Shown here piece after piece: positions 11,635 to 25,077 of a stretch of 64,000 nt of DNA (the stretch's first letter is position 1; each line of letters opens with the position of its first letter). This DNA is from Guadua angustifolia (Eukaryota > Streptophyta > Magnoliopsida > Poales > Poaceae): contig JAYEVE010000828.1 of NCBI GenBank assembly GCA_036346375.1, positions 285,461-349,460 on the forward strand. The letters are read 5' to 3'. Made by a program: the position numbers and the translations under genes. The notes below the pieces were generated by a model that made no database searches, had not been told where the DNA came from, and saw only the letters and a list, made by a program, of their open reading frames with translations.

Positions 11635-12826
11635 TGTAACACCCCGGCACTAAATACGCCACGGATGCTACCAAAACATTGAATAACCAATGCCACCTCT
11701 AGTGAAAAGACAGGAATTAACCCCTGACTCTTAAAACTGATTTAAAACTAAGCCACCGAAATTTACAAAATTTCGGCAGCACCTCCCCTAAAATTAGGAC
11801 ATCCACTCAGCAGACAAAAGAGTCATAGCAGTTATATGATATATCAAACAACAAAAAAAGAATCAAACCATCTAGCAGGTCCTTAGATAATCAATCACAC
11901 AACCAAATAGAAATTAACAACACTAGCACGACGAGCAACACATTACAACACCATTATTTACAACCAGGCTTTACAGATTAATTAAATGCGGTGGTGATGG
12001 CCGGAGTCGTGTACGTGCTACTACTCCCCTCCCAGCGAATCAGCTTCAAGGTACCTAGAACAGGAAGCAAACAAGTGTGAGTCCAAGACTCAGCAAAGTG
12101 CAACAAGTAGAAAAGTAAGGAATTCGACTCGGTACAAGTACTTGAGATTTAAAAGCAGTTCTTTTAATTGACATCCATAATAAAAAGCGATCGAACTTAA
12201 ATAAATCCACAACGCAGGAACACGATTACTTCACTATTAAACACAACCATTAATAAAACTGAAATCATTAAATAAAGATAAATGTAAATCAGCGCCAACC
12301 CCACAGCTATCTCATAACTCAGATTAACTATATTCCAAACTTCAGGAAACAGTTTAACTATCTTCCATACCTCCATTGACAGCTACGGATGAGTCCACGA
12401 CTCAAATTCCAACCTGCACTTACCATTAACCCAGGAACTACAAATTACCATTCACTATGCAATGCAATCATGTTTTCATTCACATCAATCAACAATTAAC
12501 AATCCCAATGCATAAAACATGATCCATCATTGTCAATACAATGCAGACGTAAATATGTCATACAAAAGAAGAATCTCATATTCATACATCATAATCAACT
12601 CGTAAAACACGATCTATCATTGACAATGCAATGCAGTTTGCACAATTTCCATGCATATGATGCATCATGCATGCTCATCTCCTCTTTTAGCACATACCGG
12701 TATGGCCGAGTGCACACCCGTCGGTGTGCACCCTCTCATTCCTCTTCCACCCCGTGGTGGAAGGTGCCTACTCTTACTGACTCGCTCCCATACAACCACG
12801 TATATGGGACTACGAGGTAGGATATA
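11635..12826 (-). mobile_element. gypsy LTR, outer 1.2-kb portion
   Basis: It matches the first 1.2 kb (window orientation) of the LTRs at 19021, 25078 and 27377, including the hairpin cluster. Similarity stops at GACTACGAGGTAGGA, where the other copies continue CTTTCGTACTCACTACATG and this one changes to unrelated sequence. Confidence 0.85.
12710..12816. other. conserved triple hairpin in the gypsy LTR
   Basis: Three inverted repeats follow each other: GTGCACACC-CGTC-GGTGTGCAC (12710-12731), CTTCCACC-CCGT-GGTGGAAG (12744-12763), and a long one pairing CTCG..CCCATA with TATGGG..CGAG (12781-12816). The same set recurs at about 20.10, 26.14 and 28.49 kb. The loop of the first is CGCC instead of CGTC in the 20.1-kb copy, while both stem arms are unchanged. 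Confidence 0.75.
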
Positions 12827-14075
12827 CACAAGAGTATCTATAACGAAAATTGATATAACACAACCATCCATAATAAAAAACTATAAAACAATAAATAAAC
12901 AAAGTACACTCAAAGGTATTTCTGTCGGCGAGTCAGCACCTTCACATGACTTTCTTTCAATCTTACAGAAGAGGATGACTAAGAGGCAGGAGGTCGGGGT
13001 GGAGGAGGGGGGGTTGAAGCCTTGGCGCCAGGAAAAACCACACCCAAACACAAAACATAAAAACACGGAGACACAGTGGACCTCCTAATGCATGAACAAT
13101 TGAAATATTCTTTGAAACTGTTCAAAAACATCTCCACACCTCAAAATACAAAAAAACCAAATAAATCAATGAATCACCATCACAAAATAAACATAACTTA
13201 AAAATAAGACTGACAAACTATTTTTACCTACACACTTTAACTCTATTTTAGCACTCCAGAAATAACTTCCCACAATAAAAAATACAAAAAAATACTAAGT
13301 TTAATAAGATAAATAAAAAACAACTAACGTAACAAACCAAGATTTTTTTTACAATAATACTTTTTTCTCTTTCCATCAATAATAACTACAAACCCTAAAT
13401 TCAATACATATAAAAAAAAATAACTCACACTTATACTATAGTCATCCAATGATTTTCTATAAACCACTTCTTCCTTTTCTCAATATCCAGATCTAGGACA
13501 AAGAATTAATCACATCTAAACATATTTCTACACATTCTTTTCCGTAACTTTAGATCTATTTAACTCATGCTTCCATATTTCATATCTAATCAAACAAATA
13601 CGATCACTAATTTATCCTTTACTAAAATCACTTATCCAATTTTACATTTATCTTATATTACTCATAATCATCTAATGCTACATCTCTAAACACATTAACT
13701 AATAATCATATCCTCCTACTAAAATTCCTAACGCCATATTTTCTTTGGACTAACTATTAAATAATTACACTCAATAAACACACTCATCAACACATAACTC
13801 CTAAAAAGTCAACTGAATCATAACTTATTAACTATCATATAACTACAAATCAATTTTGATCAACACAAAATTTTAACACAAAAATCTAATCAAAACACAT
13901 CACAAAAATCCAGAGTAGCCGTTGAACAAAAACTAAGCAAAAACCTATACAAATCAAACTACACAAAAAACATCTAACAAAAAGAAAACTCTTAACTCAA
14001 GGAAACTCCTCGTAAATATCCATAGTTCCGCATTCAACACAACTTTCCTTACAATTTACATCAAACTAACACTAC
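12827..14075. other. G-poor segment of uncertain origin inside gypsy array
   Basis: It joins the LTR fragment to the corrupted LTR copies. A small GC-rich part (12960-13040) may be a distorted LTR right end; the rest is very A/C-rich with few G. No protein coding. It could be mis-assembled or a diverged internal region. Confidence 0.4.
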
Positions 14076-16708
14076 TACAGTACATAACCAATGCCACCCT
14101 AGTAAAAGACAGAATAACCCATCTTAAAACTGATTTAAAACTAACACAATTTCAAATTTGCCCTAAATTAGAACCATGACAAAGTAAGTTATTGTACAAC
14201 ACAAAAGAACAAACCATTGTCTTATACAACAAAACAATAATTAACAACACTACACACACTAAACCCTTATTTACAACCGCCTAATATAACGGGGATGCCA
14301 AAACATTGATAACCAATCCCCTCTGTGAAAAACAATTAACCACGACTAAAATGTTAACTAAGCCACAAATTTACAAAATTTGAAAGCTCAAAATTAGGAC
14401 ATCCACTCAGAAAAAGAGTCTATGCATTATATAAACAAACAACAAAAAAAATCAACCATCAGCAGTCCTTAATAATAAACACAACCAAATAAAATTAACA
14501 AATAAAGAAAAATTAAACACCATATTACAACCAGCTTACGATTAATTAAATCGGTGAGGCGAGTGTTATCTCTACCTCCTCCAAATGAATCAGCTTCAAG
14601 TCCAACGAACAAACAATTACCAAGACTCAAAAATCAACAATAGAAAATAGGAATTGATCTTCAATCTTAATTTAAACAACATTATTAATTGACATCCATA
14701 ATAAAAGAGCTAATTAAATAAATCACAAAGAAGATATTCATATTAAACACAACCATTAAAAACTGAAATCATTAAATAAAGATAAATGAAATCGCCAACC
14801 CAGCCTATCTCATACTCGTTAACTATATTCCAAATTGAAACAGTTTAACTCTTCCATCCTCCTTACACTTGAGGTCCCGACTCAATTCCAACCTGCTTCC
14901 ATTAACCCAGAACACAAATTACCTTCACTAGAATGAATTGTTTTCATTACATAACAACAATTAACAATCCCAATGTAAAACTTCCATATTGTAATACAAG
15001 CATGCTAAAATTTAAAAAAAATCTCATTTCATACACAAATCAACCATAACACATCACATTACAATCAATCGTTTCACATTTCCATCTTATCACAATCTCA
15101 CCCTCTTACAATACCACATTAGAATCAACCCCGTCACCCTCATTCTTTCCACCCCGTGAAGTTCTTTTTCACTGCCCCAACAACACGATATGGGATAAGT
15201 AGGATTTCGACTACACATTAAAAGGCCCATACAAATGGGTCACCTTTCCATTATGAAGCAAAAGAATTCAAAACAAATTTTAAACATTTCCCATTCAAGT
15301 CAACCAAATCATACACTTACCCTTTCATCCAAAGAATTACCATCACATCCCAATACTCATAATCACATTTTCAACATTAATCACAACCAACAATAATAAT
15401 TTACACCACAATTCTCAGTATTACTATTCCCTTTACCAAAATCAACATTTTGAATCCATCCCATACTTTTATTATCAAGCCTATAAACTATAACCGAATA
15501 TAAAGTAAAATTTAAATCACAGGACTAGGCATTTTAAACTGCCAAAAACAACCGTGAAAATTTCATATGCAAGGATAAAAGTCACAAAAATCATACATGC
15601 CCAAAAACATGCACTTGAATGAGTATTACCCTTTTCATCAAAAATCATGATCGACTACACTTATAAACATGCAGTAGGGCAGATTAAACAAAGAAGAACT
15701 AAATACCACCAAGAGATACGGTTCATTCCTTTACAGGAAAATGGCGCAAATTGAATCTTGCTTCAACTTCGTGTTAAAAAACCAATTTAACAAACAACAA
15801 TAAATCACAACAACCATCAAACAAAATCACGTAATATCCATTTAAATCTCGAAAAGGCACTGAAAACATCACTACTTCTAAGATCAAACAAGACATTCAT
15901 TGCAAAAACAATGCCTTCATAAAGTCAAGAAAATCAGCAAATAATTCCGGAATCGACAACTCATTAACTTTGCATTAGCTAAACCGAGAATTAGGGAGTT
16001 TAACCTCAAACTCCCTTAGAAGCTCAACAATTCCATCAGTAATGGAGACCTAATGCAACCAAAACTAATCGGTGAATTCAACAAGCAAGGTCATGCCAAG
16101 TTTTTCAATAACTAAAGGGCATTCACCCACCATCCGCAAAATCGCCTTTAAATTTTCCATACGTAAAAGCCAGAAGAACAATTTGAGCCCTTCTAGATCA
16201 AACACACAACCATTAGAAAAACCAATTTCCTTTTAATCAAATCAGAAAAGTGCATCATTCCAAGGAAACTGCAGACATTGAAAACTTGAAAGCCTACTCC
16301 CCAAGAATGGGTTTCACCTCAAGTTTTTAGGAAAAGGAGGTAGGCTCCCTGGCCCAGAGAGCCAGGAGACTGCAACAGGAAGCACCAAGGCCGACTCGCA
16401 ACTTGGTAGCGATCTTCCCTCCCTTCCTACATGCTGCCAACTCATTCAAAGCAAAGAGAAAGGGGAGATAGCCGATCTCGGAACGCATAGGCGCAGGAGG
16501 AAGCATCATCGGAGAGGGTGGGCTGCCCAGGAGGGAGCATGGGAAATTGTAAACGCTTTTTTTTTCCTATGATCATCCCCCATAAGTAGGAAAAAAGAAA
16601 ACCCAATACCCTAACCAAAAACCACCTCCAAAATAACAAATCAAACCTCAAAAGAAAATACTCGAATTTAAGAAGACGACAACCGCCAAAACCTTGGTAA
16701 ACGTCAAG
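14076..16708 (-). mobile_element. corrupted gypsy LTR copy (deletion-riddled)
   Basis: The LTR sequence can be followed in order (CCAATGCCACC, CTTAAAACTGATTTAAAACTA, AATTAACAATCCCAATG, the GC-rich right end at 16320-16540, AAATACTCGAATTTAAGAAGAC, CCAAAACCTTGGTAAACG), but single and short multi-base deletions occur every few bases, with G lost most often. The LTR start appears twice (14076 and about 14290). The terminal TATTACA is also damaged (16700-16708). Confidence 0.6.
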
Positions 16709-19020
16709 ATACACTCTTTCTTTAACAGAATTACTATTTCAAAACACTACACCCTTCAAAGAAAAATAATGAAACACAACACCACTGATAAATACTGAAT
16801 CTCAGAAGCAAATCAATCCTTTACTTCCCATAACCATACTACTTTAGTTCATCGATGCCTCAAAAAACACAACCCAAAAAGTTAAAACGAACTCTTAATT
16901 AAATTGTCATAATGAGTTCCACCCCAAAATCACAACCAAATTGATGCTAAAAACAAATAAAATCTCAATTCTTTTTTTACAACTCAACTTTAAACCAAGC
17001 AACACGCTTTACATGGATACTCCAAAGGAACACCCAAAACTTTTAGAATCAACTCCTATAAAAGCAAAACACCATGCTTTTAAACACACAACTATTTTTA
17101 CAAACACTCCTCAAAAAAATGTCAGAATCGATCCATTTCCACCAACAACCAACATACTTAGAAAAAAAATCATCCTTTAAAAAAACCACTAACCATTCAA
17201 GTTCTTATGCATCTATTCACTTGGAAATTCACAAAACTAATCTTAAATAAAGACAATTCCAAACGAGGAATTACTCGGTTAATTCCAACACCTCCCAAAA
17301 CAAAGAATTTGGTGTTTTCTAACCAAAACCGGGTAACCAATTATCTCTCTCTTTTTTTTACCTTCAGATTTCATTCCCAACTGGCAACCTAATTAACCTT
17401 TGGGGTTCTAACCCTAATGAACATGCCTTTTCCGAAAACATTCACCCAATTCATCGATTAAAAAAACAAAACTTTAAACATTATACCTAAACCAACCATT
17501 TCATTATTCGATACAATTACCTAAAGGTTTCAATATTCCCCAATTACCTTGGAAAATTCACCATTTTAACTTAATTACAAAACTACTTTCTTTATTGCCC
17601 TTCCCTCCATTCAATGCACAACTAGCCTATATCCCAACGATAAGCCATTCTTAATGACAAAAACTTCTAATTTCAAACACCTTCACGAAATCAAATCCAC
17701 ATAAGCGTGCATATCATTCTTTCGGCTTCAACCACAATTAGCACATTAACCTATTCCCATTAAAACATTCTTTTCAAAGCAACTCTCCTTCATTCAACAC
17801 TTGCCCTTTAACCCTTCGAACAATACAGTCACCATGAACAAACATTAATTCCTTTGTAATGTCTTAGTTAATACCTAAAAGCTCAACCACCTTCATGGAA
17901 ACAATCCAAGCAATTAATCAATTTACACTTAATTACCACCTCATTCTTCTCACAAACCCTAAACAAAGAACTATCCAAACTCAAATCCACCAAGAAATCG
18001 AGTTTTTAACCACCACTTTTTATCAACAATTCTTAGGAACTTAATCTTCAAATATTATTTAACTTTAACAACTCCATTCCACCTATAATAACTTGAACAT
18101 CAACACAACCGATACAAGGCCCTCGAGACCATTAAGACCAACCTATTAAAACATTCCTACCTAACTGGAACCTCAAAATCAACTACCTATAAACCTATTT
18201 CGACACTAAACCTGTCACCAGCAAATAAAATTTCTTGTCTGTTCAATTAGGGCAACCACCAACACTCAATCATCACAACTTATTGGGAAATTTTCAAGCA
18301 AGATCCAAAAAACATTAAGTCAAACAACCTTTAGCACAATTCTCAAAGCCAATCAAACCAAATTCCCCAAAGGAAAAGGGTACAAGGAGTTTCTAAAGAA
18401 AGCAAGATCAAATAACCATTTTTTTTAGTTCCAAACTTAAATCCTCATGCTAAATTTTACCCAAAACTCAATACTCCTTTTAAACGGAATGCCAAACACA
18501 AGATAAACCAACTTTCTCTCAAACAACCCAAAAGAAAAATAAATTCTTTTCTTTTCTTAAATCAAACCAAAGAGAAAAACTCAAAAGCATACCCCATAAC
18601 CCCGCTATCAAAAGACAAGAATCTCCAACAGGTATACCTCCTTGGTAAACGCACACAAAAACCCCTTAAACTAAAACAAGGCCAAATTACAAAAGTCCCA
18701 AAAGACCCCATTAGAATCAACAACATAAAGATACAAAGATTCTATATACTTATCCACCAAAAAACAACAACAAGTATCCTAGATTAATCACAAAAAATTG
18801 ATACAATGCGACGAAACCCATCCCTTTCTATGCATCATCGTGTGTCAAGTTTTAAATTAGTTAACCAATTACATCAAGTTTTAAGGTTATTGCCCTAGGG
18901 CCACATTTCAAAGGTTCAACCTAAACCATGTTTCTACTTTCATACAACAAAATTTTAATTCATTCTTGACTTACTAACTACATTCAAACACCACGGACCT
19001 AAAGCCCGCTCGATATTAAT
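16709..19020 (-). mobile_element. corrupted gypsy internal region
   Basis: It parallels 22194-25077 motif by motif: TTTAACAGAATT, AAATAATGAAACACAACAC, AATCTCAATTC, TTACCACCTCATTCT, AAAAGACCCCATTAG, then CACGGACCTAAAGCCCGCTC at the right. It is about 570 bp shorter because of scattered small deletions. The PBS next to the following LTR is scrambled (GATATTAATCAGAATACCC instead of TGATACCAACTGTAACACCC). Confidence 0.6.
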
Positions 19021-22000
19021 CAGAATACCCCTGGCGCTAAATACGCCACGGATGCTACCAAAACATTGAATAACCAATGCCACCTCTAGTGAAAAGACAG
19101 GAATTAACCCCTGGCTCTTAAAACTGATTTAAAACTAAGCCACCGAAATTTACAAAATTTCGCAAGACTCCCCTAAAATTAGGACATCCACTCAGCAGAC
19201 AAAAGAGTCATAGCAGTTATATGATATATCAAACAACAAAAAAAGAATCAAACCATCTAGCGTGTCCTTAGATAATCAATCACACAACCAAATAGAAATT
19301 AACAACACTAGCACGACGAGCAACACATTACAACACCATTATTTACAACCGTGCTTTCAGATTAATTAAATCGCGGTGGTGATGGCCGAGTCGTACGTGC
19401 ATCTACTCCTCCCAAATAATCAGCCTTCAAGGTACCTAGAACAGAAGCAAACAAGTGTGAGTCCAAGACTCAAAGAAAGTGCAACAAGTAGAAAAGTAAG
19501 GAATTCGACTCAGGTACAAGTACTTCGAGATTTAAAGCAACAGTTCTTTTAATTGACATCCATAATAAAAGAAGCAGTCTGAACTTAAATAAATCCACAA
19601 CGCAGGAACACGATTACTTCACTATTAAACACAACCATTAATAAAACTGAAATCATTAAATAAAGATAAATGTAAATCAGCGCCAACCCCACAGCTATCT
19701 CATAACTCAGATTAACTATATTCCAAACTTCAGGAAACAGTTTAACTATCTTCCATACCTCCATTGACAGCTTCGGATGAGTCCACGACTCAAATTCCAA
19801 CCTGCACTTACCATTAACCCAGGAACTACAAATTACCATTCACTATGCAATGCAATCATGTTTTCATTCACATCAATCAACAATTAACAATCCCAATGCA
19901 TAAAACATGATCCATCATTGTCAATACAATGCAGACGTAAATATGTCATACAAAAGAAGAATCTCATATTCATACATCATAATCAACTCGTAAAACACGA
20001 TCTATCATTGACAATGCAATGCAGTTTGCACAATTTCCATGCATATGATGCATCATGCATGCTCATCTCCTCTTTTAGCACATACTAGAGTATGCCGAGT
20101 GCACACCCGCCGGTGTGCACCCTCTCATTCCTCTTCCACCCCGTGGTGGAAGGTGCCTACTCTACTGACTCGCTCCCATACAACCACGTATATGGGACTA
20201 CGAGGTAGGACTTTCGTACTCACTACATGTGAGCACAGAGGCCCTAGATCAAGATGGGTCACCTCTTCCATTATGAATGCACAAATGCAATTGACATAAA
20301 CAAATTTGTAAACTACATTCATTACTCTCATTTGCATAGTCATAACCAAATACATACACATTAGCCACTTCTCACATCCAAAGAATTACCATTCACATCC
20401 TCAATACTCATAATCACATTTTCAACACTCTTAATCACAATCTCAACACTCATAATCATATTTACACCACCAATTCTCAAGTAATTACTAATTCCATCCA
20501 TCTTACCCAGAAATCAAATCATTTTCGCAATCCAATCCCATACTTTTATTATTCTCACTAGCCTATCAAACTAGTGAACCGGAATATGAAAGTAAAATTT
20601 AGCGAGATGTCATCACGGCATCTAGACGACATTCATTAAACATCGCACATAACAATCAATCCAGGATGCAGATAATTTCATGATAGCAAGGCATAGAAAG
20701 TTCACCAAACAAATCATAACATGCCCAAACAACGATGCACTTGAATCGAGTACTTACCCTTTTCATCAAAAAACAGCTTGTCGACTAGACGAAGCTTATA
20801 AACACGTAATGCAACCGTAGGGTCAGCATATACACAACACAAGCAATGAACTAAATACCCCAGAAGAGATATATCGGGTTGCACTTGCCTTTTACCGACG
20901 GAAAATGGCGCGCAATTGGAATCTTAGCTTGCATGACTTCCGTGATTAACAAAAGCCTGAATTTAGAACATATACACACAATATAACTTACGACAACAAC
21001 CATCTAAACAAAATCACCAGAACTAGTGCCATTTAAATCTCAGGAAAAGGCAACTTGTAAACACATACACTACTCTCCGCCTAAGATACAAAATGTGGTA
21101 GTCATTTCATTGCCTAAAATACATAGTGGCCACATTGCATAGAAGGTCAAGATATAATCATGCTAAATGAATTCCGTGACATCGAGACACACTCATTTAA
21201 CTTTAGCATTAGCTAAACCGGAGAATTAGGGTACAAGTTTAAGACCATCTAAACTACCCATCTACGCAAGCCTCCAACAATTCCATCAAGATAAATGGAG
21301 ACACTAATGCAACCAAAACTAATCATTGAATTCAACAAGCTAATGGTGTTCATTGACCGCAAGATTATTATCAAACATAACATAAAAGGGCATTCAACCC
21401 ACAAATACCATCCAAGGCAAGAAGTCAGCACTATTAAATATTTCCATATCGCATACACAAGCTCCAGAAGAACAATTTCAGCATATGCCCTTCTTAGATT
21501 CAAACACACAACACATTAGAAAACACCTCAACTTTCCTTTTTAATCATCAAACTCATGAAAAGTCAGCATCATTCACAAGGAAACCTAGCTAGACATTAG
21601 CTCAAACACCTTGCATGCAAGCACTAACATCCCCAAAGAACTAGGGTTTCACCTCAAGCTTTCTTATGGAGTGAAGAGGGAGGTGGGGTTGCCTGGTGCG
21701 GGCACGGAGAGGAGGCGCAGGAGGAGCAGCCGGCCAGTGCCTGGCCACCAAGGCCGCCGGTGCCGGGCTGGATCATGAGCTATGCCGCCACCTGCTCCTC
21801 CTCTGCTGCTGGAGCTGCTGCTGTCACGCGCAAAGCCGAGAGGAGAAGGGAGGAGGCAGGGCTGGAGTCGCCGGGAGAGCCGCACCAGGGAGGGCGCAGG
21901 GGGAGGGAGAGGCAGTCGATCGGGAGAGGGGTGGGGCTGCAGTCGGGAGGGGTGGGAGCGGCTGGGGAAATTTTGGGGAAAAGACTGGCTTCTTTTTTTT

Positions 22001-22193
22001 TCCTTTTGGATGACATGCCCCCCTTTAAGGTTAGGGAAAAAAAAAGAATATAACCCACACTACCCCTAGAGACCACAAAACAACCACCTCCAAAGACTAA
22101 CAAATTCGAAATCACGCCGAAAAGAAAATACTCGAATTTAAGAAGACAGAACAACTCCGGCCAAAACCTTGGTAAACGATCTGCGGTATTACA
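19021..22193 (-). mobile_element. gypsy LTR, near complete (3.17 kb)
   Basis: It runs from a damaged left end (CTGGCGCTAAATACGCCACGG) to the intact right end CGATCTGCGGTATTACA at 22193. It contains the triple hairpin near 20.10 kb and a GC-rich 21.66-22.0 kb block with overlapping spurious ORFs. Read on the minus strand the LTR starts TGTAATACCGCAG. It is bordered on the right by the polypurine tract. Confidence 0.85.
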
Positions 22194-22210
22194 CTCTTCC
22201 CCCCTTTAAC
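22194..22210 (-). promoter_or_regulatory. polypurine tract of gypsy element
   Basis: Read on the minus strand the sequence is GTTAAAGGGGGGAAGAG, directly before LTR start TGTAATACC. This is the plus-strand priming site of LTR retroelements and fixes the orientation of the element. Confidence 0.8.
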
Positions 22211-25063
22211 AGAATTCGACCCCGAATTCTCGAAAACGCCAACTACACCACTTCAAAGACAAAATAATGAAACACAACACGACGCACCTGGATGAAATAG
22301 CTCGGGATACTTCTCACGCAAGCAAGATTCCAATTCCCAGGTTACTTCCCACTCAACCATCACTCTTACTTTAGCTTCTATCGTACTTGCCTCAAACAAA
22401 GACACAACTGCCCAAAAAGTTCAAAACGAACTCTTTCAATTCAAATTGTCATAATCGTAGTTCCATCCCACAAAATCACAACCCAAACTTGCAATGCTAG
22501 AAGAACAAATAAAATCTCAATTCCCTTTTTTTTTAACAACTCAAACATTGTAAACCAAGGCAACACGCTTTACATCGGGGAATACTCCAGCAAACGAGAA
22601 CACCGCTCAAAACTTTTATGAATACAACTCGCTTTTACAAAGCAAAACACCATGCTTTTAACACAGCTACACATCTTAGCTTTTTCACTAGGAACGACTC
22701 GCGTCCCAAGAGAAAATGGATCGAGGAATCGATCCATTTCCACCCAACAACCAACATACTTAAGAAAAGAAAACTCATGATCCAGCAAAAAAAAACCACT
22801 TAACCATTCAAAGGTTACTTATGAGCAATCATAAGATTCAACTTAGGAAGCATTCACAAAACTCACATCATTAAATAAAGTACAATTCCAGTCAACCTGG
22901 AGGTACACTTGACTCCAGGTTAAGAGCTTCCAACACCTCCCAAAACATACAAGGAATTTGGTTGTTTTCTTAACCGAAAACACGACGGATAACTCAATTC
23001 AATTCTCTCCCTCTCTTTTTTTTTTACACTTCAGCATTTCATTCCCAAGCTTGGCAACACTAATTATACCTTTAGGGGAGTTCTAACCCCTAATAGAACA
23101 TGCCTTTTCCGAAAGACATTCACCCAATTGATCATTCGATTAAAACAAACCACAAACATTTAAACATATCATCACCATACAACCAACCATTTCTATTATT
23201 CCGATACAATTACCATTAAAGGTTTCAATATTCCCCACATGTACCTTGGGAAAATTCATCCGATTTTAACTTAATTCACAAAACCTACTCTTTCTTTATT
23301 TGCCCTTTCTCCCTCTCCATTCGATATAGCTACAACTAGCCATAATATCCTCAACAGAGGACTAAGCCTATCTCATGATAATCGACAAGAATACCTGTGT
23401 CGTAATTTCAAACACCTTCCACGTGACAATCAAATCCACATAAGGCGGTGCACTATCATTTCTTTCGGGGTCTTCAACCCACAATTAGCCATCGATCATA
23501 CTACGTTTTATTCCCAGATTAAAACACTTCTTTTCAAAGCAACTCTCGCAGCATTCAACACTTGCCGCTCAGACTAACCCTTCGTCAACAATACGACGTT
23601 CACCACTGAACAAACTATTCACGATTCCATTTGATAATGTCTTCTCGAGACATTAATTACCTAAAAGGCTCGAAGACCGACCTTCACTACGAGCAAACCA
23701 AGCTCCAAGACAATTAATCAATTCTTCACACTTTAATTACCACCTCATTCTCTGTCACTAAACCCCTAAACAAAGATAGCTTATCTGTAAGCATCACAAT
23801 CCGATCTCACATGACACATCAGAGTACTTTTAATCCACCACTTTTTTATCGAGACAAGTTCCTTCATGGAACATTCTAGATCTTCTAAATCATTCATTAC
23901 TAACTTTTACACGAACTCCATTCCACACACTATAATAACTTGACAGTCATCAACACAATCCGACTACTAAGGACACCTCGAGACCATTTAAGACCATCAC
24001 CTTATTAAAACAAGTTCCTCAACCAGAACTTGCGATACCTTCTCCATCATAATCACTACTAGCCTTATGTAAACACTATTTCCGTATCTCCACTTATAAC
24101 CATAGGTCACCATGACCAACATAAAATTTCTTGTCATGTATCACATTAGGGTCAACCACCCTAACTACTCAATCATTCTACTAATCTTATTTGGGAAGAT
24201 TTTCAAGGCAACTCGACTCTCAAAAAAAATTACAAGATGACAAGACTCAATCCTTGTCATGCACAAGTTCTCCAAAGCCAACATCAAACTCAAAGCTTCC
24301 CCAAAGGAAAAGGGTAGCAAGGGAGTGTTCTTGAAAGAAAACACGCGAAGATCAAATAACCATTTTGTTTTAAGGTTCCAAACCTTAAATCCTCATGACT
24401 TAAATTTTACCCCAAAACTTCAATGACTCCTTTTTAAACTGGGAGAATGCCAAACACAAGAATAAACCAATGTCTTTCTCTGCAAAGCAACCCAAAGAGG
24501 CGAAACAATAAACTCTTTTTCTTTGTCTTAAATCCCGGAAGACCAAAGAAGAGAAAACTCAAAAGCATACCCCATCAACTCTCCGATCTATGACAAAAGA
24601 ACAAGAACTCTCCTCACACGAGGTTATGAGTCCTCCGGTGCTGGCTCTAAACTGCCACACCGAAAAAACACATCCTTCAACACGGCCAACATGACAAGGC
24701 CGAACACTTCGGCACAAAGAGTCCCAAAAGACCCCATTAGTCAATCAACAACATTATAAGCATAACAGCATATCCTATCATAGCCTTATCAGACCAACAT
24801 ATAACAAGCAACAAGTATCCACATAGCATTAATCACAAATGAAGCATTGTATCACAATGCGACGATAACCCATCCCTTTCTTACTGTGCATCAGCGTGTG
24901 TCAAGTTTTAAATTAGTTAACCAATTACATCAAGTTTTAAGGTTATTGCCCTAGGGCCACATTTCAAAGGTTCAACCTAAACCATGTTTCTACTTTCATA
25001 CAACAAAATTTTAATTCATTCTTGACTTACTAACTACATTCAAACACCACGGACCTAAAGCCC

Positions 25064-25075
25064 GCTCTGATACCA
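25064..25075 (-). promoter_or_regulatory. primer binding site (initiator tRNA-Met type)
   Basis: The minus strand reads TGGTATCAGAGC two bases after the LTR end (GGGGTGTTACA). This is the classic plant PBS complementary to the 3' end of initiator methionine tRNA. Confidence 0.9.
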
Positions 25076-25077
25076 AC

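Larger units (their letters stand above)
22194..25077 (-). mobile_element. gypsy internal region without gag-pol
   Basis: This 2.9-kb region lies between two LTRs. Read on the minus strand it begins with the PBS at 25064-25075 and ends with the PPT at 22194-22210. The longest ORFs are only 60-73 codons. No zinc knuckle, protease, RT, RNase H, integrase or chromodomain motif was found. A non-autonomous (LARD-like) element or complete decay of coding regions would explain this. Confidence 0.75.

Noticed and set aside
12651..13088. 145-codon ORF beginning MHMMHHACSSPL, also seen near 20039, 26084 and 28429
   Set aside because: The shared part is just the LTR hairpin cluster; length and end vary from copy to copy with indels and it lies antisense to the element, so no coding constraint is seen.
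12900..19020. Possible CRISPR-like or satellite array in the A/C-rich region
   Set aside because: No regular unit or spacer pattern; the apparent repetitiveness is due to a damaged copy of the gypsy element.
21664..22154. Cluster of ORFs (73-124 codons) around 21.7-22.1 kb and 30.0-30.5 kb
   Set aside because: GC-rich LTR end, open in most frames; the corresponding ORFs differ in frame and length between LTR copies.
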